DNA from: Streptomyces cahuitamycinicus
Lineage (GTDB): Bacteria > Actinomycetota > Actinomycetes > Streptomycetales > Streptomycetaceae
Reading direction: 5' to 3'
Assembly (NCBI RefSeq): GCF_002891435.1
Contig: NZ_POUC01000003.1
Span: 1-64,000, forward strand
DNA length: 64,000 bases
Shown here: positions 15,728-24,806 of the stretch, in pieces
How the letters are laid out: the number at the start of each line of letters is the position of its first letter
Numbering within the stretch: position 1 is the first letter of the stretch
Notes under the pieces: model-generated
Told to the model about the DNA's origin: nothing
What the model saw: only the letters and a program-made list of their open reading frames with translations
Databases searched by the model: none
Position numbers and translations under genes: made by a program

Positions 15728-17137
15728 TCAGCCGAGGCGAACGTCGACCACCCGGATCGGCGACGGTGTGGTGCCGGTCGAGCGCTTCTGGTACTGGAAC
15801 GACAGGACGCCGTCCACCGCCACTCTGGACGTGTCGACGTTGACCTCGCCGAACGCGTTCATCGACGGCCGGTCGAAGACCAGGGTCCAGTCCTTCCAGC
15901 CTTCGGTCTTGCTCGCCGAGACGATCCGGCCGCGCGGCATCACCAGGTAGGCGTTGTCGTTGCGGTCGAAGACCGGTTTTGTGCGCTGCGTGCTGCCCGG
16001 TGGGACCGGGACCTCGCGTTTGGTCCAGGTGCCGTTCGCGTTGCGCACGACGTGGAAGGTGCGGCCGTACCGGGTGCGCTGCTGTGCGTAGTTCGAGACG
16101 CACTGGGTGAACCTGCCCGGCACGTAGCTGATCACGACGTGGGGTGTGCCGGCGGAGTCCGCGCCTTGGCCCTCCTGGTTCATCAGGCCGTGGTTCGGGT
16201 CCAGGGGGTCGGCGATCAGGCCCGGCGAGTTGACCGAGATCCGGGTGCCGCCGGTGGTCCCGACGACCGTGCCCGCGCCATTGCGCCAGGTCCGGCCCCG
16301 GTCGTCGCTGTAGACGTAACCGGTGTCGTGGTTGCTCAGACCGCCGGGGCTGCACAGCACCCTGGTGTTGCCCTCGCGCCAGGTGAACGCCGCGTGCAGC
16401 CGCCCGCGCCGGTCGTAGGTGAGACCGTGCAGGTACATGTTTCGCGTCGTGGAGACGACACCGTTGGGCCCGGTGTAGTTCCCGGTCGCGGACGACCCCC
16501 CGCCCAGCTTCCGCCAGCTGCCGCCCGTGTACTCGGCCAGCTCGTTCACGCCGTTGCCCGACCCGCCGGTCCGGTAGCTGAACTGCAGCGCGCCCTCGGG
16601 CGTCACGACGAACTGCGGGTACGTCATGTTCCCCAGCTCGACGCCCCCAAGAGTCCGCTGCACCGTGCCGAACACCGATGGCGACCACTGGTGTGAGCCG
16701 GGCCGGGTGGCGAGCCCCGCCACCGACTTCGTGTAGTACAGCCGGGTGTTGTGGGTGTCCATCGCGACGTGCAGGGTGCCGTCCTGTGGCGAGATGCCGA
16801 TCGAGATCACGTTGTGCGAATCGTTGACGCTCAGCCGGTGCGGCAGCACGGCCTTCTCCCAGCCGCCCCCGCTCAGCGCACGCCGCGCGATCACGGCGTT
16901 GCGGCTGGAGGTGTACCAGGCCGCGTACTGGTACCCGTTGTAGGTGACCAGCGCGTCCTGGAACGCGTTGTTGTTGACCAGCCCGTCGTACGACACGAAG
17001 TACAGCGCGGACTGGTCCAGCACGGTATCCGCCAGAAAGGTCACACTCGGCCCCGCCTGTGCGACGGTCGGCTGGGGCTGCAGTTGAGGCTGGAGCACGG
17101 AGGCGGCGAGCACCATCGCCGCCACTACGCTCTTCAC
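15728..17137 (-). CDS. Secreted BNR_4-type beta-propeller, possible rhamnose-glucuronate lyase
   Basis: A 469-residue exported protein (signal peptide at about residues 1-28, ending AQAG) made of a beta-propeller with BNR_4-type repeats (SHNVISIGISPQDGTLHVAM, GYVYSDDRGRTWRNGAG). Its GTG start overlaps the stop of the GH30_5 gene (GTGA), so the two are made together. Propellers of this kind include L-rhamnose-alpha-1,4-D-glucuronate lyases that uncap arabinogalactan side chains (PL42-like), which would suit a partner of a beta-1,6-galactanase. That function is inferred from context; it could also be an uncharacterised sialidase-fold hydrolase. Confidence 0.75.
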   Translation of the reverse strand: MKSVVAAMVLAASVLQPQLQPQPTVAQAGPSVTFLADTVLDQSALYFVSYDGLVNNNAFQDALVTYNGYQYAAWYTSSRNAVIARRALSGGGWEKAVLPHRLSVNDSHNVISIGISPQDGTLHVAMDTHNTRLYYTKSVAGLATRPGSHQWSPSVFGTVQRTLGGVELGNMTYPQFVVTPEGALQFSYRTGGSGNGVNELAEYTGGSWRKLGGGSSATGNYTGPNGVVSTTRNMYLHGLTYDRRGRLHAAFTWREGNTRVLCSPGGLSNHDTGYVYSDDRGRTWRNGAGTVVGTTGGTRISVNSPGLIADPLDPNHGLMNQEGQGADSAGTPHVVISYVPGRFTQCVSNYAQQRTRYGRTFHVVRNANGTWTKREVPVPPGSTQRTKPVFDRNDNAYLVMPRGRIVSASKTEGWKDWTLVFDRPSMNAFGEVNVDTSRVAVDGVLSFQYQKRSTGTTPSPIRVVDVRLG

Positions 17138-18609
17138 CGGACCACCCCGTCCACCTGGATCGTCTGTACGGCGCCGGCCGCGAACGGCACGCGTACGAGC
17201 TTGCCGCTCACCGTGAGGTCCTGGCGCCGGGTGTACCGGTCACCGGATCCCGAGGTCAGCGTCGACCAGCGGGTGGCCGTGCCGTTCGGCACCGTACCGA
17301 ACGCCGAGAGATTGAAGGTCAGGGTCTGCGCGGCACCGTTGTTCGCGGCAACGATCACCAGGCGCTGCGCGGCCGGGTCGTGCGCCGCCACCGCGTAATT
17401 CACGCCCGTGTTGATGATCCGCATACCGGGCCGGATGTGCCGGGTGAACTGCGCCAGGACGTACAGCTTCGTCTCCACGGCCCCGGCCTGCCCCGAGCTG
17501 CCGTCGTAGCGGATCGCGCCCCAGCCGGCCGTCGGGTCCATCACCTGCCAGTAGCACCAGGCCGTCGGCTTGAGCCAGCGGAAGTCCATCAGCAGGCAGC
17601 GGGCCGTCATCATGCCGGTGCCGTTGTTGTCACCGTGCTCGGAGTTCCACAGGATCTTGCCCGACGCGCGTACGTCGTTGCCCAGCAGGTCACGGCGGCC
17701 GCTGAGGCCCTGGTAGCCGTGCACGTTGACCTGGCGCACTCGGCCCTTGGTGGCCGAGTCGAAGCTGTTCCAGGTGGTGCGGGCGAGGTCGTAGCTCGTC
17801 TCGTCGGATGCCGCGACCGCCACCCCGTCCAGGCCCAGCCGGTCCAGCTCGGTGCGCAGGTGGGCGATGACGCTGCGCTGCGTCGTCGCGTCGATGTGGC
17901 AGCCCTCCTGCTTGCCGTCGGCCTTCCACCAGTTCGACGACGGCTCGTTGAACGGCTCCACCGTCCGGAAGTTCACGCCCCACTGATCACGGGCGCGGCG
18001 GGCGGTGGCGGCCAGGTGCAGTGCGTGCTGACGGTGATTCCACGACTGGAGGTTGTTGCCGCCGTCGGCCGCGCCGGACGGGTTGTGGTTGTTGCACATC
18101 CACCACATCGGCGAGTTGGCGAACAGCTCGCTCATCGCGCCTCGCTGGGTCGCCTTGACCAGCATCGCGCGCTGCTTGGCGTCGGCGCTCCAGTTCCACG
18201 CCGAGGATGCCGGATCCTCGTTGCGCCAGTCCTGCCAGAAACCCTCGATCTGCTTGAACCGCGGGACGTTGGGCGACACGACCATGCGCGCGCCGCCGAC
18301 GTCGTTCCAGCTGCACGCGCCGAGGTTGTAGCGGACGATGTTCATGCCGAGGCCGGGCAGCGAGGCGCCGTTGTAGCTCACCGTCTTGGTGGAGAAGAAC
18401 AGGTCGGCGAAGTCATCCCGGTCGCCGAACACATTGGCCCACCATGCGAGGGAGGTGCCCCAGCCTTCCCAGGCGCCCTGGTCGGCGGCGGGATTGATGC
18501 CCACGGTGGCGTCGGCCCGCGCCACGCCCGTGCCGAGGGCTCCGGCCACGAGCGTTCCGCCGGCGGCGGTGAGCAGGGTCCGGCGGTTGATTCTTGCCGG
18601 TATGTCCAT
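17134..18609 (-). CDS. Secreted endo-beta-1,6-galactanase, GH30 subfamily 5
   Basis: A 491-residue protein with a Tat-like signal (RINRRTLLTAAGGTLVAGAL). The clan-A barrel begins GWGTSLAWWANVFGDRDDFA. The acid/base Glu is in VEPFNEPSSNWWKADGKQEG, a signature shared with characterised Streptomyces endo-beta-1,6-galactanases, and the nucleophile Glu is in ILWNSEHGDNNGTG. A beta-sandwich ends the protein. It would cut the beta-1,6-galactan side chains of type II arabinogalactan outside the cell. ATG 18609 has GAGGAG upstream; the longer frame has no such site. It heads an operon with the BNR_4 gene. Confidence 0.88.
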   Translation of the reverse strand: MDIPARINRRTLLTAAGGTLVAGALGTGVARADATVGINPAADQGAWEGWGTSLAWWANVFGDRDDFADLFFSTKTVSYNGASLPGLGMNIVRYNLGACSWNDVGGARMVVSPNVPRFKQIEGFWQDWRNEDPASSAWNWSADAKQRAMLVKATQRGAMSELFANSPMWWMCNNHNPSGAADGGNNLQSWNHRQHALHLAATARRARDQWGVNFRTVEPFNEPSSNWWKADGKQEGCHIDATTQRSVIAHLRTELDRLGLDGVAVAASDETSYDLARTTWNSFDSATKGRVRQVNVHGYQGLSGRRDLLGNDVRASGKILWNSEHGDNNGTGMMTARCLLMDFRWLKPTAWCYWQVMDPTAGWGAIRYDGSSGQAGAVETKLYVLAQFTRHIRPGMRIINTGVNYAVAAHDPAAQRLVIVAANNGAAQTLTFNLSAFGTVPNGTATRWSTLTSGSGDRYTRRQDLTVSGKLVRVPFAAGAVQTIQVDGVVR

Positions 18610-18672
18610 GGCGCTCTCCTCGTGAAGTGATGAGGACACTTCAATGCATGGCGTAGCCCCGGTCCAGGAGAC

Positions 18673-18696
18673 GAACTCAAACAATCAAACTCGAAC
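18673..18696 (-). promoter_or_regulatory. CTCAAAC/CTCGAAC repeats upstream of the GH30_5 operon
   Basis: ACTCAAAC and AAACTCGAAC (plus-strand reading) lie about 65-90 bp before the GH30_5 start and resemble the CTCGAACA repeats before the nearby DeoR/LacI-type regulator. They may be its operator. Base 18610-18725 otherwise holds no gene. Confidence 0.35.
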
Positions 18697-18725
18697 GGAA
18701 ACGACCGACGTAGGCAAGGCGCGTG

Positions 18726-19313
18726 CTAAGCGCCTGCGACAAGGTCGACCAGCGTGGTGATCAGGGCTTCCTCGCCGACCCCGGCGGGCTGGTGTCCGAA
18801 GAATCGGACCGACAGGTGGTAGCCGGTGAGCGCGAAGGTGATGACCGCCGCGAGGGCCTCCGCGTCACGCGCCGGGATCGCCCCGGCTGCCATCAAGCCG
18901 GCCAGCCGCTGCGAACGGATGCTGACGTTACGGGCGACCAAGAGCTCGTCGAGATGGTCGACCGAGGCTCCGAGATGGTCGCGCTCGCGTGCGACGAGCT
19001 CCATGAGCGGGTGGAGTCGCCGCAGATTGCCGAGCCGGCGCTCGAACTCGACCGCGAGCGCGGCCCGCACGTCGCCTCCGGTCTCCTCGGGCTCGGGGCC
19101 GGTCTGCCGCTCGGCGTTGGCGCGGTCGACCTCGCGGTCGACGACCGCCTGGAGCACCTCCCCCTTGGACCGGAAGTGCCGATAGAAGCTGCCGCTCCCG
19201 GCCGACAGGCCGGCCGACGCCTCGATCTGCGTCACCGTCGTCCCGGCGAATCCCTCCCGCAGGAAGAGATCCCACGCCGCGTCAAGGATCCTCGTCCGCG
19301 TAGGCACTGGCAT
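18726..19313 (-). CDS. TetR-family transcriptional regulator
   Basis: A 195-residue regulator. The N-terminal helix-turn-helix is typical: RTRILDAAWDLFLREGFAGT, TVTQIEASAGLSAGSGSFYR, HFRSKGEVLQAVV. The all-helical ligand-binding half follows. It is divergent from the secreted PD40 protein at 19426, and the 112 bp between them probably hold both promoters, so that gene is a likely target. ATG 19313 begins the usual TetR start; longer frames are GC-rich read-through. Confidence 0.88.
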   Translation of the reverse strand: MPVPTRTRILDAAWDLFLREGFAGTTVTQIEASAGLSAGSGSFYRHFRSKGEVLQAVVDREVDRANAERQTGPEPEETGGDVRAALAVEFERRLGNLRRLHPLMELVARERDHLGASVDHLDELLVARNVSIRSQRLAGLMAAGAIPARDAEALAAVITFALTGYHLSVRFFGHQPAGVGEEALITTLVDLVAGA

Positions 19314-19425
19314 AGGTGCGATTGTAAGGACAAGAGGAGGGCCGCCCTCGGGCCGGGGCCTGGGCTCTTCGTGCGATGCAAGAAGATTCTTGCGCCGGCA
19401 CCGTCGGACTGCCAAGCTGCCGAAT

Positions 19426-20604
19426 ATGACTACCCGTCACTTACGCATGCTCGCGGGATCAATCACCCTGGCGTGCCTGCTGATTCAGGTGCACGCACAG
19501 CCGGTCGGGGCCACGGACAAGAACACGTCCTCGGCCGCTGCCGCAGGCCGGCAGCCGCTGCTGGACTTCGATCCGAACAAGGGCACCCTCGACGGCTCAC
19601 CGGTCGACCACCTGCCCGACCACATCCGGCTGCTGGACATCCAGTTGCCGAACGACGGCGCACCGCAACGGGCCGACTGGTCTCCCGATGGCAAGCGCCT
19701 CGCCTTCCTCGACGCTCCGATCGGTGACCTTTGGGAGCACGACCTGGCGACCGGCGCGAGCCGCAATCTGACCAGGTCGACCGCGCTCCACGGGGGAGTG
19801 CTACGGGCGCACCACCTGACCAACGGCGACATCGTCATGTGCGCGGTGGATGAGCGCAGCGCCGAGGACCCCGAGGGTGACCGCTTCCGCGGCGAACTAT
19901 GGGTGCTCCAGCGGCCCTTGGGTACACGCGGCCCGGCCCGTCTCGGCGAGAGTTGCTGGGAGGGCGTCGCGGTGTCCAAGCAACCTGGTTCCACCCGCAT
20001 CGCATGGAACCAGTCGACCATTGACTTCACCAGCCCGGACGTGATCGTCGACGCCCTGTTCGGCAAGTCGAAGATTCTGACGGGCCGGATCGTCTACCGC
20101 AACGGTATGCCAGAGATCGCCGACCGGCGGGTTGCCCTCGACAAGCGCGATGTCTCCCTGGCCACGCCGGCCGTCGAGGCTCAGGACTTCCGGTCCCTGC
20201 CCGATGGCGACGCCGACCCGGACGACGAACTGATCTTCTCCGCCTACTTCCACAAGGGCGGACAGGCCATGGGCGTCAACCTCAGCACCGGCAGCGTCAG
20301 GGATTACGCGCCGACCTCGCTGTTCTACGAGGAAGCCGAAGGCACGGACCCGGCCGGCCGCTACACGATGGTCGAGCGAGACCTCGCCTTCGTCCTGTTC
20401 CCCGGCATGGTCGACATCTGGCGCCTCTCGCTGGACGGCTCCGGGACGTTCGAGCGGATGACCACGTTCAACCACTACAAGGGCTTCGGGGCCAACAATC
20501 CCGTCGTATCGCCCGACGGCACGCGCATGGCCTTCGGTCTGAAAATCGAGGGCGGCGCGGAGGGCGAGGGCGACGGCATCCTCCTGATGGACCTCCCCAG
20601 GTGA
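19426..20604 (+). CDS. Secreted TolB/PD40-type beta-propeller protein
   Basis: A 392-residue protein with a signal peptide (LAGSITLACLLIQVHAQPVG) and WD40-like PD40 repeats (QRADWSPDGKRLAFLDAPIG near residue 85; VVSPDGTRMAFGLKIEGG near the end). No catalytic motif is visible. It may be a binding or scaffold protein outside the cell. Transcribed away from the tetR gene and closed by a strong 12-bp terminator hairpin directly after the stop, so it forms its own unit. Confidence 0.75.
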   Translation: MTTRHLRMLAGSITLACLLIQVHAQPVGATDKNTSSAAAAGRQPLLDFDPNKGTLDGSPVDHLPDHIRLLDIQLPNDGAPQRADWSPDGKRLAFLDAPIGDLWEHDLATGASRNLTRSTALHGGVLRAHHLTNGDIVMCAVDERSAEDPEGDRFRGELWVLQRPLGTRGPARLGESCWEGVAVSKQPGSTRIAWNQSTIDFTSPDVIVDALFGKSKILTGRIVYRNGMPEIADRRVALDKRDVSLATPAVEAQDFRSLPDGDADPDDELIFSAYFHKGGQAMGVNLSTGSVRDYAPTSLFYEEAEGTDPAGRYTMVERDLAFVLFPGMVDIWRLSLDGSGTFERMTTFNHYKGFGANNPVVSPDGTRMAFGLKIEGGAEGEGDGILLMDLPR

Positions 20605-20612
20605 GTTGGTTC

Positions 20613-20642
20613 GTCCCGACGGCCGACGGCGGCCGTCGGGAC
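20613..20642 (+). terminator. Strong hairpin terminator
   Basis: GTCCCGACGGCC (20613-20624) pairs perfectly with GGCCGTCGGGAC (20631-20642) around a six-base loop, nine bases after the PD40 gene's stop. Confidence 0.85.
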
Positions 20643-20891
20643 GGCCTTGCCGGCTCCTGTACGGGCGGGTTGCCCCCGGGCTGCGCCACTGAATCGTTTA
20701 TAGCGGTGGCTGCTGAGTGCGTTGGAGTCCGCGGCCTCGCGGTCGCAGTCGCACGGAAGCGGGCAAGGGCTCAGCGCGTCCCCGATCGCCACCGAGGAGC
20801 ATGAGTTAAAGCGTTTGCGTGGTCGCTGGAACTTGGGACCGGATCGCCGCGCGATCATCACCTGGGCCGACAACGAAGACGACCGTACCGC
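20643..20891 (+). other. Intergenic, no gene recognised
   Basis: Between the terminator and the PL9 promoter I see no coding frame. GTTAAAGCGTTTGC (about 20805-20818) weakly resembles the LacI-type operators of this locus. Confidence 0.4.
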
Positions 20892-20932
20892 TTGACACGG
20901 TCACGTCACCGGCAGTAGTAAACGTTTCAACA
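20892..20932 (+). promoter_or_regulatory. Promoter with overlapping LacI-type operator for the PL9 operon
   Basis: TTGACA (20892-20897), an 18-bp spacer and TAGTAA (20916-20921) form a good promoter. GTAAACGTTTCAACA (20918-20932) overlaps the -10 region; its complement TGTTGAAACGTTTAC matches the operator at the ABC importer (TGTTGAAACGCTTCAACA) and the one beside the lacI gene (TGTTGAACCGTTTACA). Occupancy would block initiation. The leader to the PL9 start is about 160 nt. Confidence 0.65.
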
Positions 20933-21095
20933 CGTCTTGGACAACGGCGCCAATGCCCGAGCACTCCCATCACTCTCCCGGTCGGCGCCGCACTCCGCGG
21001 CGAAGATCGCCCCTCACCACACCGGCGGGCTGGGCCGTGCCGACGAAAACATGACCGACGGTGATCACCTGCCCTGTCCCTGCACCGGAGGATCT

Positions 21096-22490
21096 ATGAA
21101 ACGTTCCATCAAGATCTCGACGGCGGTCAGGCAACCCGCTGTGGGAACCGCGAAGTTCGTCACCCGTGCCCTCCTGGTCTCGGTGGTCACGGCGAGTTCC
21201 GTCGTCATGGCCCCCGGCTCGGCGTCCGCGAGCGCCGCGGCGGCCGGAAGCACCTACTACGTCGCCCCGAACGGAAACGACGGCGCAGCGGGTACGCAGG
21301 CCGCTCCGTGGCGGTCGATCGCCCGTGCGCAGGCTGTTGCCAAGGCGGGTGACACGGTCTACTTCCGGGGCGGTACCTACGCCTACACCCGCGCGAACAG
21401 CGCCTGTTCGAGCCAGAGCGCGAGAGTCGACGCGATCACCCTGAACAAGAGTGGCAGCTCGGGCAACCCGATCCGGTACTGGGCCTATCCGGGCGAGAAG
21501 CCGGTCTTCGACTTCTCGCGGATGACGGACAACTGCCGCATCAAGGGCTTCAACGTCACCGGCAGCTGGATCTACCTCAAAGGACTGGAAGTCAAGGGCG
21601 TTCCGCAGAACAACAACCGGAACGCCGAGTCCTGGGGCATCTGGATCTCCGGCAGCAACGGCGTCTTCGAGCAGATCAACACCCACCACCACATGGGCAC
21701 CGGCCTGTTCATCAACGGCGGGGCAGGCAACCTCGTCCTCAACTCGGACTCGCACGACAACTACGATCTGCGCAGCAACGATGGGCCGGGCGAGAACGCC
21801 GACGGGTTCGGTGCGCATTACACGCCGGCCGGCCGCGCCGCGAACGTCTTCCGGGGTTGCCGCGCGTGGTGGAACGCCGATGACGGGTTCGACCTCATCT
21901 CCACCTACTCGCCCGTGACCATCGAGAACTCGTGGGCCTGGCGCAACGGCTACGTGCCGGGGACCACGACGCCCTCCGGCAACGGAGCCGGCTTCAAGTC
22001 CGGCGGCTACGGGGGCGACTACGAAGCGAACGCGCCGAAGCACACCGTCCGCTCCTCGGTGGCATTCCTCAACAAGGCGGCCGGCTTCTACGCCAACCAC
22101 CACCCGGTGGCCAACGACTTCTTCAACAACACCGGCTACGGAAACCACCCCAACTTCAGTATGAGGGGAGTCAACTCGAGCGGCGCCGCCGTCGGCCGGG
22201 GCAACCTGCGCAACAACATCGGCTACACCGGAACGCCGACGTCGTACATGACCGGCACGAACGCCGCGTACAACACCTGGAACCTCGGTGTCCCCCTGTC
22301 GGACTCCCAGTTCCAGAGCGTGTCGACGTCCGGCTGGGACGCGCCCCGCCAGACCGACGGAAGCCTGCCGCTGCTGCCCCACCTCCGGCTCGCAGCGAAC
22401 AGTGCCCTGATCGACAGGGGCACCAATGTGGGACTGCCCTTCAGCGGAAGTGCGCCGGATCTCGGCGCCTTTGAGAATGATGGAAGGTGA
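21096..22490 (+). CDS. Secreted right-handed beta-helix polysaccharide lyase, PL9 type
   Basis: A 464-residue exported protein (signal to about residue 47, ASASAAAAG). The opening STYYVAPNGNDGAAGTQAAP and the beta-helix rungs with NADGFGAHYTPAGRAANVFR and CRAWWNADDGFDLISTYSPV are hallmarks of PL9 lyases, where Asp residues bind Ca2+ and a Lys or similar base abstracts the proton. PL9 members cleave polygalacturonate or rhamnogalacturonan-I. ATG 21096 has GGAGGA upstream. The next gene begins within a few bases of this stop, so they share a transcript. Given the surrounding CE12, GH53 and arabinanases, rhamnogalacturonan-I is the more likely target. Confidence 0.85.
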   Translation: MKRSIKISTAVRQPAVGTAKFVTRALLVSVVTASSVVMAPGSASASAAAAGSTYYVAPNGNDGAAGTQAAPWRSIARAQAVAKAGDTVYFRGGTYAYTRANSACSSQSARVDAITLNKSGSSGNPIRYWAYPGEKPVFDFSRMTDNCRIKGFNVTGSWIYLKGLEVKGVPQNNNRNAESWGIWISGSNGVFEQINTHHHMGTGLFINGGAGNLVLNSDSHDNYDLRSNDGPGENADGFGAHYTPAGRAANVFRGCRAWWNADDGFDLISTYSPVTIENSWAWRNGYVPGTTTPSGNGAGFKSGGYGGDYEANAPKHTVRSSVAFLNKAAGFYANHHPVANDFFNNTGYGNHPNFSMRGVNSSGAAVGRGNLRNNIGYTGTPTSYMTGTNAAYNTWNLGVPLSDSQFQSVSTSGWDAPRQTDGSLPLLPHLRLAANSALIDRGTNVGLPFSGSAPDLGAFENDGR

Positions 22491-22494
22491 CATC

Positions 22495-24711
22495 TTGAGG
22501 CACAGATCGCGTGCTGTCTCGAAGTACTGGAAGTGGGCCGCCGCCGCGGTGTTATCCATGGCGCTGGCGGCCCCGGTGTCGGCGAGTACCGCTGCGGCGG
22601 AGGAACCGGTAAAGGAAAGACTGACGGCGCAGGCGCCGGAAAAGGAGGTCCAGGACCGGCGTGCCGCTGCCGCACCGGCGAAGGAGCGCGGCCTGAAGCA
22701 CATCGTGTCCGAGTACCACACCCGGACTCCGTCGAAGTACACGGCCCGCTCCTGGAAGCCCTTCGCCAAGGCGTTGCGGACCGCGGCCGCGGTAGCCGAC
22801 GACACATCTGCCGGCAAGTCGGAAGTCGCCGACGCGAAGACAGCCCTGATGACCGCCGCCGGCGATCTGAAGGCCGCTGACGAAGGCACGTTCCAGACCA
22901 TCACGAACAACACCTTCTGGAACGACACCGACGGCAACCCGATCTATTCGCAGGGCGGCGGCGTCTTCAAGTTCGGCGACACCTACTACTGGTACGGCGT
23001 GCACTACCGGGGCGCCGAGCTCTACCGGGCCAATCCGACGAGGAAGTACGACGGCGACGTCAGCTTCGTGTCGATCCCCGTGTACTCGTCCAAGGACCTG
23101 GTGAACTGGAAGTTCGAGAACCGGGTCGCGACGCGCTCCACCGGCGTGGGCAGCGGCGCCAACCTGGGTGGTGCGGGCTGGGTCGGGCGGCTCGGTGTCT
23201 CGTACAACGAGAACACCGGCAAATACGTGCTGGCCACGCAGATGTGGCACACCGGCAGAGGCGGGCACGGCGTCCTGCTGCTGCAGGGCGACTCGCCCAC
23301 CGACACCTTCGACTACGGCTACTTCCAGACCCAGATCACCAACTCGCCCACGACCGGAACCGGGGATCAGACCGTCTTCACCGACGACAACGGCAAGGAC
23401 TACCTGATCTTCTCCAACCGCGAAGGACGCTCGCGCGGCTTCGTGGCCAAGTTCCGGGAGTCCGACTCGCTGCGCATCGAGCCAGGCGTGGAGATCCGCC
23501 GCGGCTCCGGCCGCGAGGGCAACGCCATGTTCAAGCTCGACGGCAAGTACTACCACGCGGCGTCGGACCTGCACGGCTGGAACACCTCGGTCAACTACGT
23601 CAATGAGTCGACCAGCAGCAACGTTCAGGGCTCGTACAGCGGCGAGTACGTCCTTGCCGGCACCGAGATGGACTACAGCCACGTGACCCAGACCGGGTTC
23701 TTCGTGACGGTCAACGGCACCAAGCAGAACACGGTGATCTACGCCGGTGACCGCTGGGCCGATTTCGCCTGGAACGGCATCGGGTACAACCAGTGGGTGC
23801 CGATCACCAAGACCGGCGCGCGGCCGCAGTTCCACTCGGTGAGCCAGTGGCAGTTCAACGCCACGACCGGCGAGTGGCGTGCCGGGCCGGCGAACAACTA
23901 CATCCTCAACCCGGACATCCAGGCTGACCGCATCATCGTCTCCAGTGTGCGCGGATGGCGGAACCTCGGCGGTTCGGTGACCAACGTCAACGGTGGTGTG
24001 AACGGGTCTCGCTTCGCCCTCCAGGTGAGCAACAGCGGCGGCGTCGAGCAGCGGATCGCGTCGGTGCCCGCGGGCACCTACACCCTGTCCCTGCACGCTC
24101 GGGGCAGCGCCGGACAGGTCGTGATCACCGGCGCCAACGGCAGCCAACGCACCCTCGGCATCCCGTCGTCGAGTGGCTGGGCCAAGCGCGAGCTCACCGG
24201 CATCGCGCTGCCCAGCGGGGCCGCCACCGTCACCGTGCGGGCGTCCGGTTCCGGCGGCGTCATCGTCGACCAGCTCTCACTCGTCAAGACATCCGGCGAC
24301 ACACCACCGCCGCCGGGGGTCCGCTACGAGGTGGAGACCGCCCCGGCGGAGTGCCAGGGCACGATCGACTCGGATCACTCCGGCTTCTCCGGCAGCGGGT
24401 TCTGCAACGGCGCCAATGCCGCGGGCTCGTACGCGCAGTTCACCGTGAACTCGGAGACCGCCCGCACAGCGACGGTGGGGATCCGGTTCGCCAACGCCGC
24501 CAGTGCCGGGGCGAGGCCGGCGAACCTCGTCGTCAACGGCACCACGGTGGGACCCGTTTCCTTCGAGACCACCGGCGCGTGGTCGAACTGGTCGACCAAG
24601 ACCGCAACCGTCCCGCTGAACGCCGGCAGCAACACCATCTGGCTGGATCCGACCACGGCAGCCGGACTACCCAACATCGACTGCCTCGATGTCGCTGCCC
24701 CGGCTGCCTGA
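22495..24711 (+). CDS. Secreted GH43 (subfamily 24-like) exo-beta-1,3-galactanase candidate with CBM35
   Basis: A 738-residue protein. A signal peptide is followed by a helical FIVAR-like spacer (AKTALMTAAGDLKAADEG), the five-bladed catalytic domain, a beta-sandwich, and a C-terminal CBM35 (RYEVETAPAECQGTIDSDHS). Catalytic-domain motifs (GNPIYSQGGGVFKFGDTYYW, DQTVFTDDNGKDYLIFS, REGNAMFKLDGKYYHAASDL) follow the pattern of exo-beta-1,3-galactanases, which lack the usual first GH43 aspartate. TTG 22495 is chosen because GGAAGG lies six bases before it; ATG 22477 or 22480 would overlap the PL9 stop. It is probably co-transcribed with the PL9 gene and ends at a perfect 16-bp terminator. Confidence 0.75.
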   Translation: MRHRSRAVSKYWKWAAAAVLSMALAAPVSASTAAAEEPVKERLTAQAPEKEVQDRRAAAAPAKERGLKHIVSEYHTRTPSKYTARSWKPFAKALRTAAAVADDTSAGKSEVADAKTALMTAAGDLKAADEGTFQTITNNTFWNDTDGNPIYSQGGGVFKFGDTYYWYGVHYRGAELYRANPTRKYDGDVSFVSIPVYSSKDLVNWKFENRVATRSTGVGSGANLGGAGWVGRLGVSYNENTGKYVLATQMWHTGRGGHGVLLLQGDSPTDTFDYGYFQTQITNSPTTGTGDQTVFTDDNGKDYLIFSNREGRSRGFVAKFRESDSLRIEPGVEIRRGSGREGNAMFKLDGKYYHAASDLHGWNTSVNYVNESTSSNVQGSYSGEYVLAGTEMDYSHVTQTGFFVTVNGTKQNTVIYAGDRWADFAWNGIGYNQWVPITKTGARPQFHSVSQWQFNATTGEWRAGPANNYILNPDIQADRIIVSSVRGWRNLGGSVTNVNGGVNGSRFALQVSNSGGVEQRIASVPAGTYTLSLHARGSAGQVVITGANGSQRTLGIPSSSGWAKRELTGIALPSGAATVTVRASGSGGVIVDQLSLVKTSGDTPPPPGVRYEVETAPAECQGTIDSDHSGFSGSGFCNGANAAGSYAQFTVNSETARTATVGIRFANAASAGARPANLVVNGTTVGPVSFETTGAWSNWSTKTATVPLNAGSNTIWLDPTTAAGLPNIDCLDVAAPAA

Positions 24712-24717
24712 CCCGCT

Positions 24718-24757
24718 GCACGCTCTGCCGGTCTCCTCTCCGACCGGCAGAGCGTGC
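24718..24757 (+). terminator. Perfect 16-bp hairpin terminator
   Basis: GCACGCTCTGCCGGTC (24718-24733) and GACCGGCAGAGCGTGC (24742-24757) form a perfect stem with an eight-base loop, directly after the GH43 stop. Confidence 0.9.
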
Positions 24758-24806
24758 GGCACCGCGTGCCTCGGACCACGACACCGTCACATGGTCAGGA
24801 GAAGGA

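Noticed and set aside
20970-22937. Long minus-strand open frame across the PL9 and GH43 genes
   Set aside because: Low-complexity Val/Ala/Gly-rich shadow; the plus strand encodes clear enzymes.
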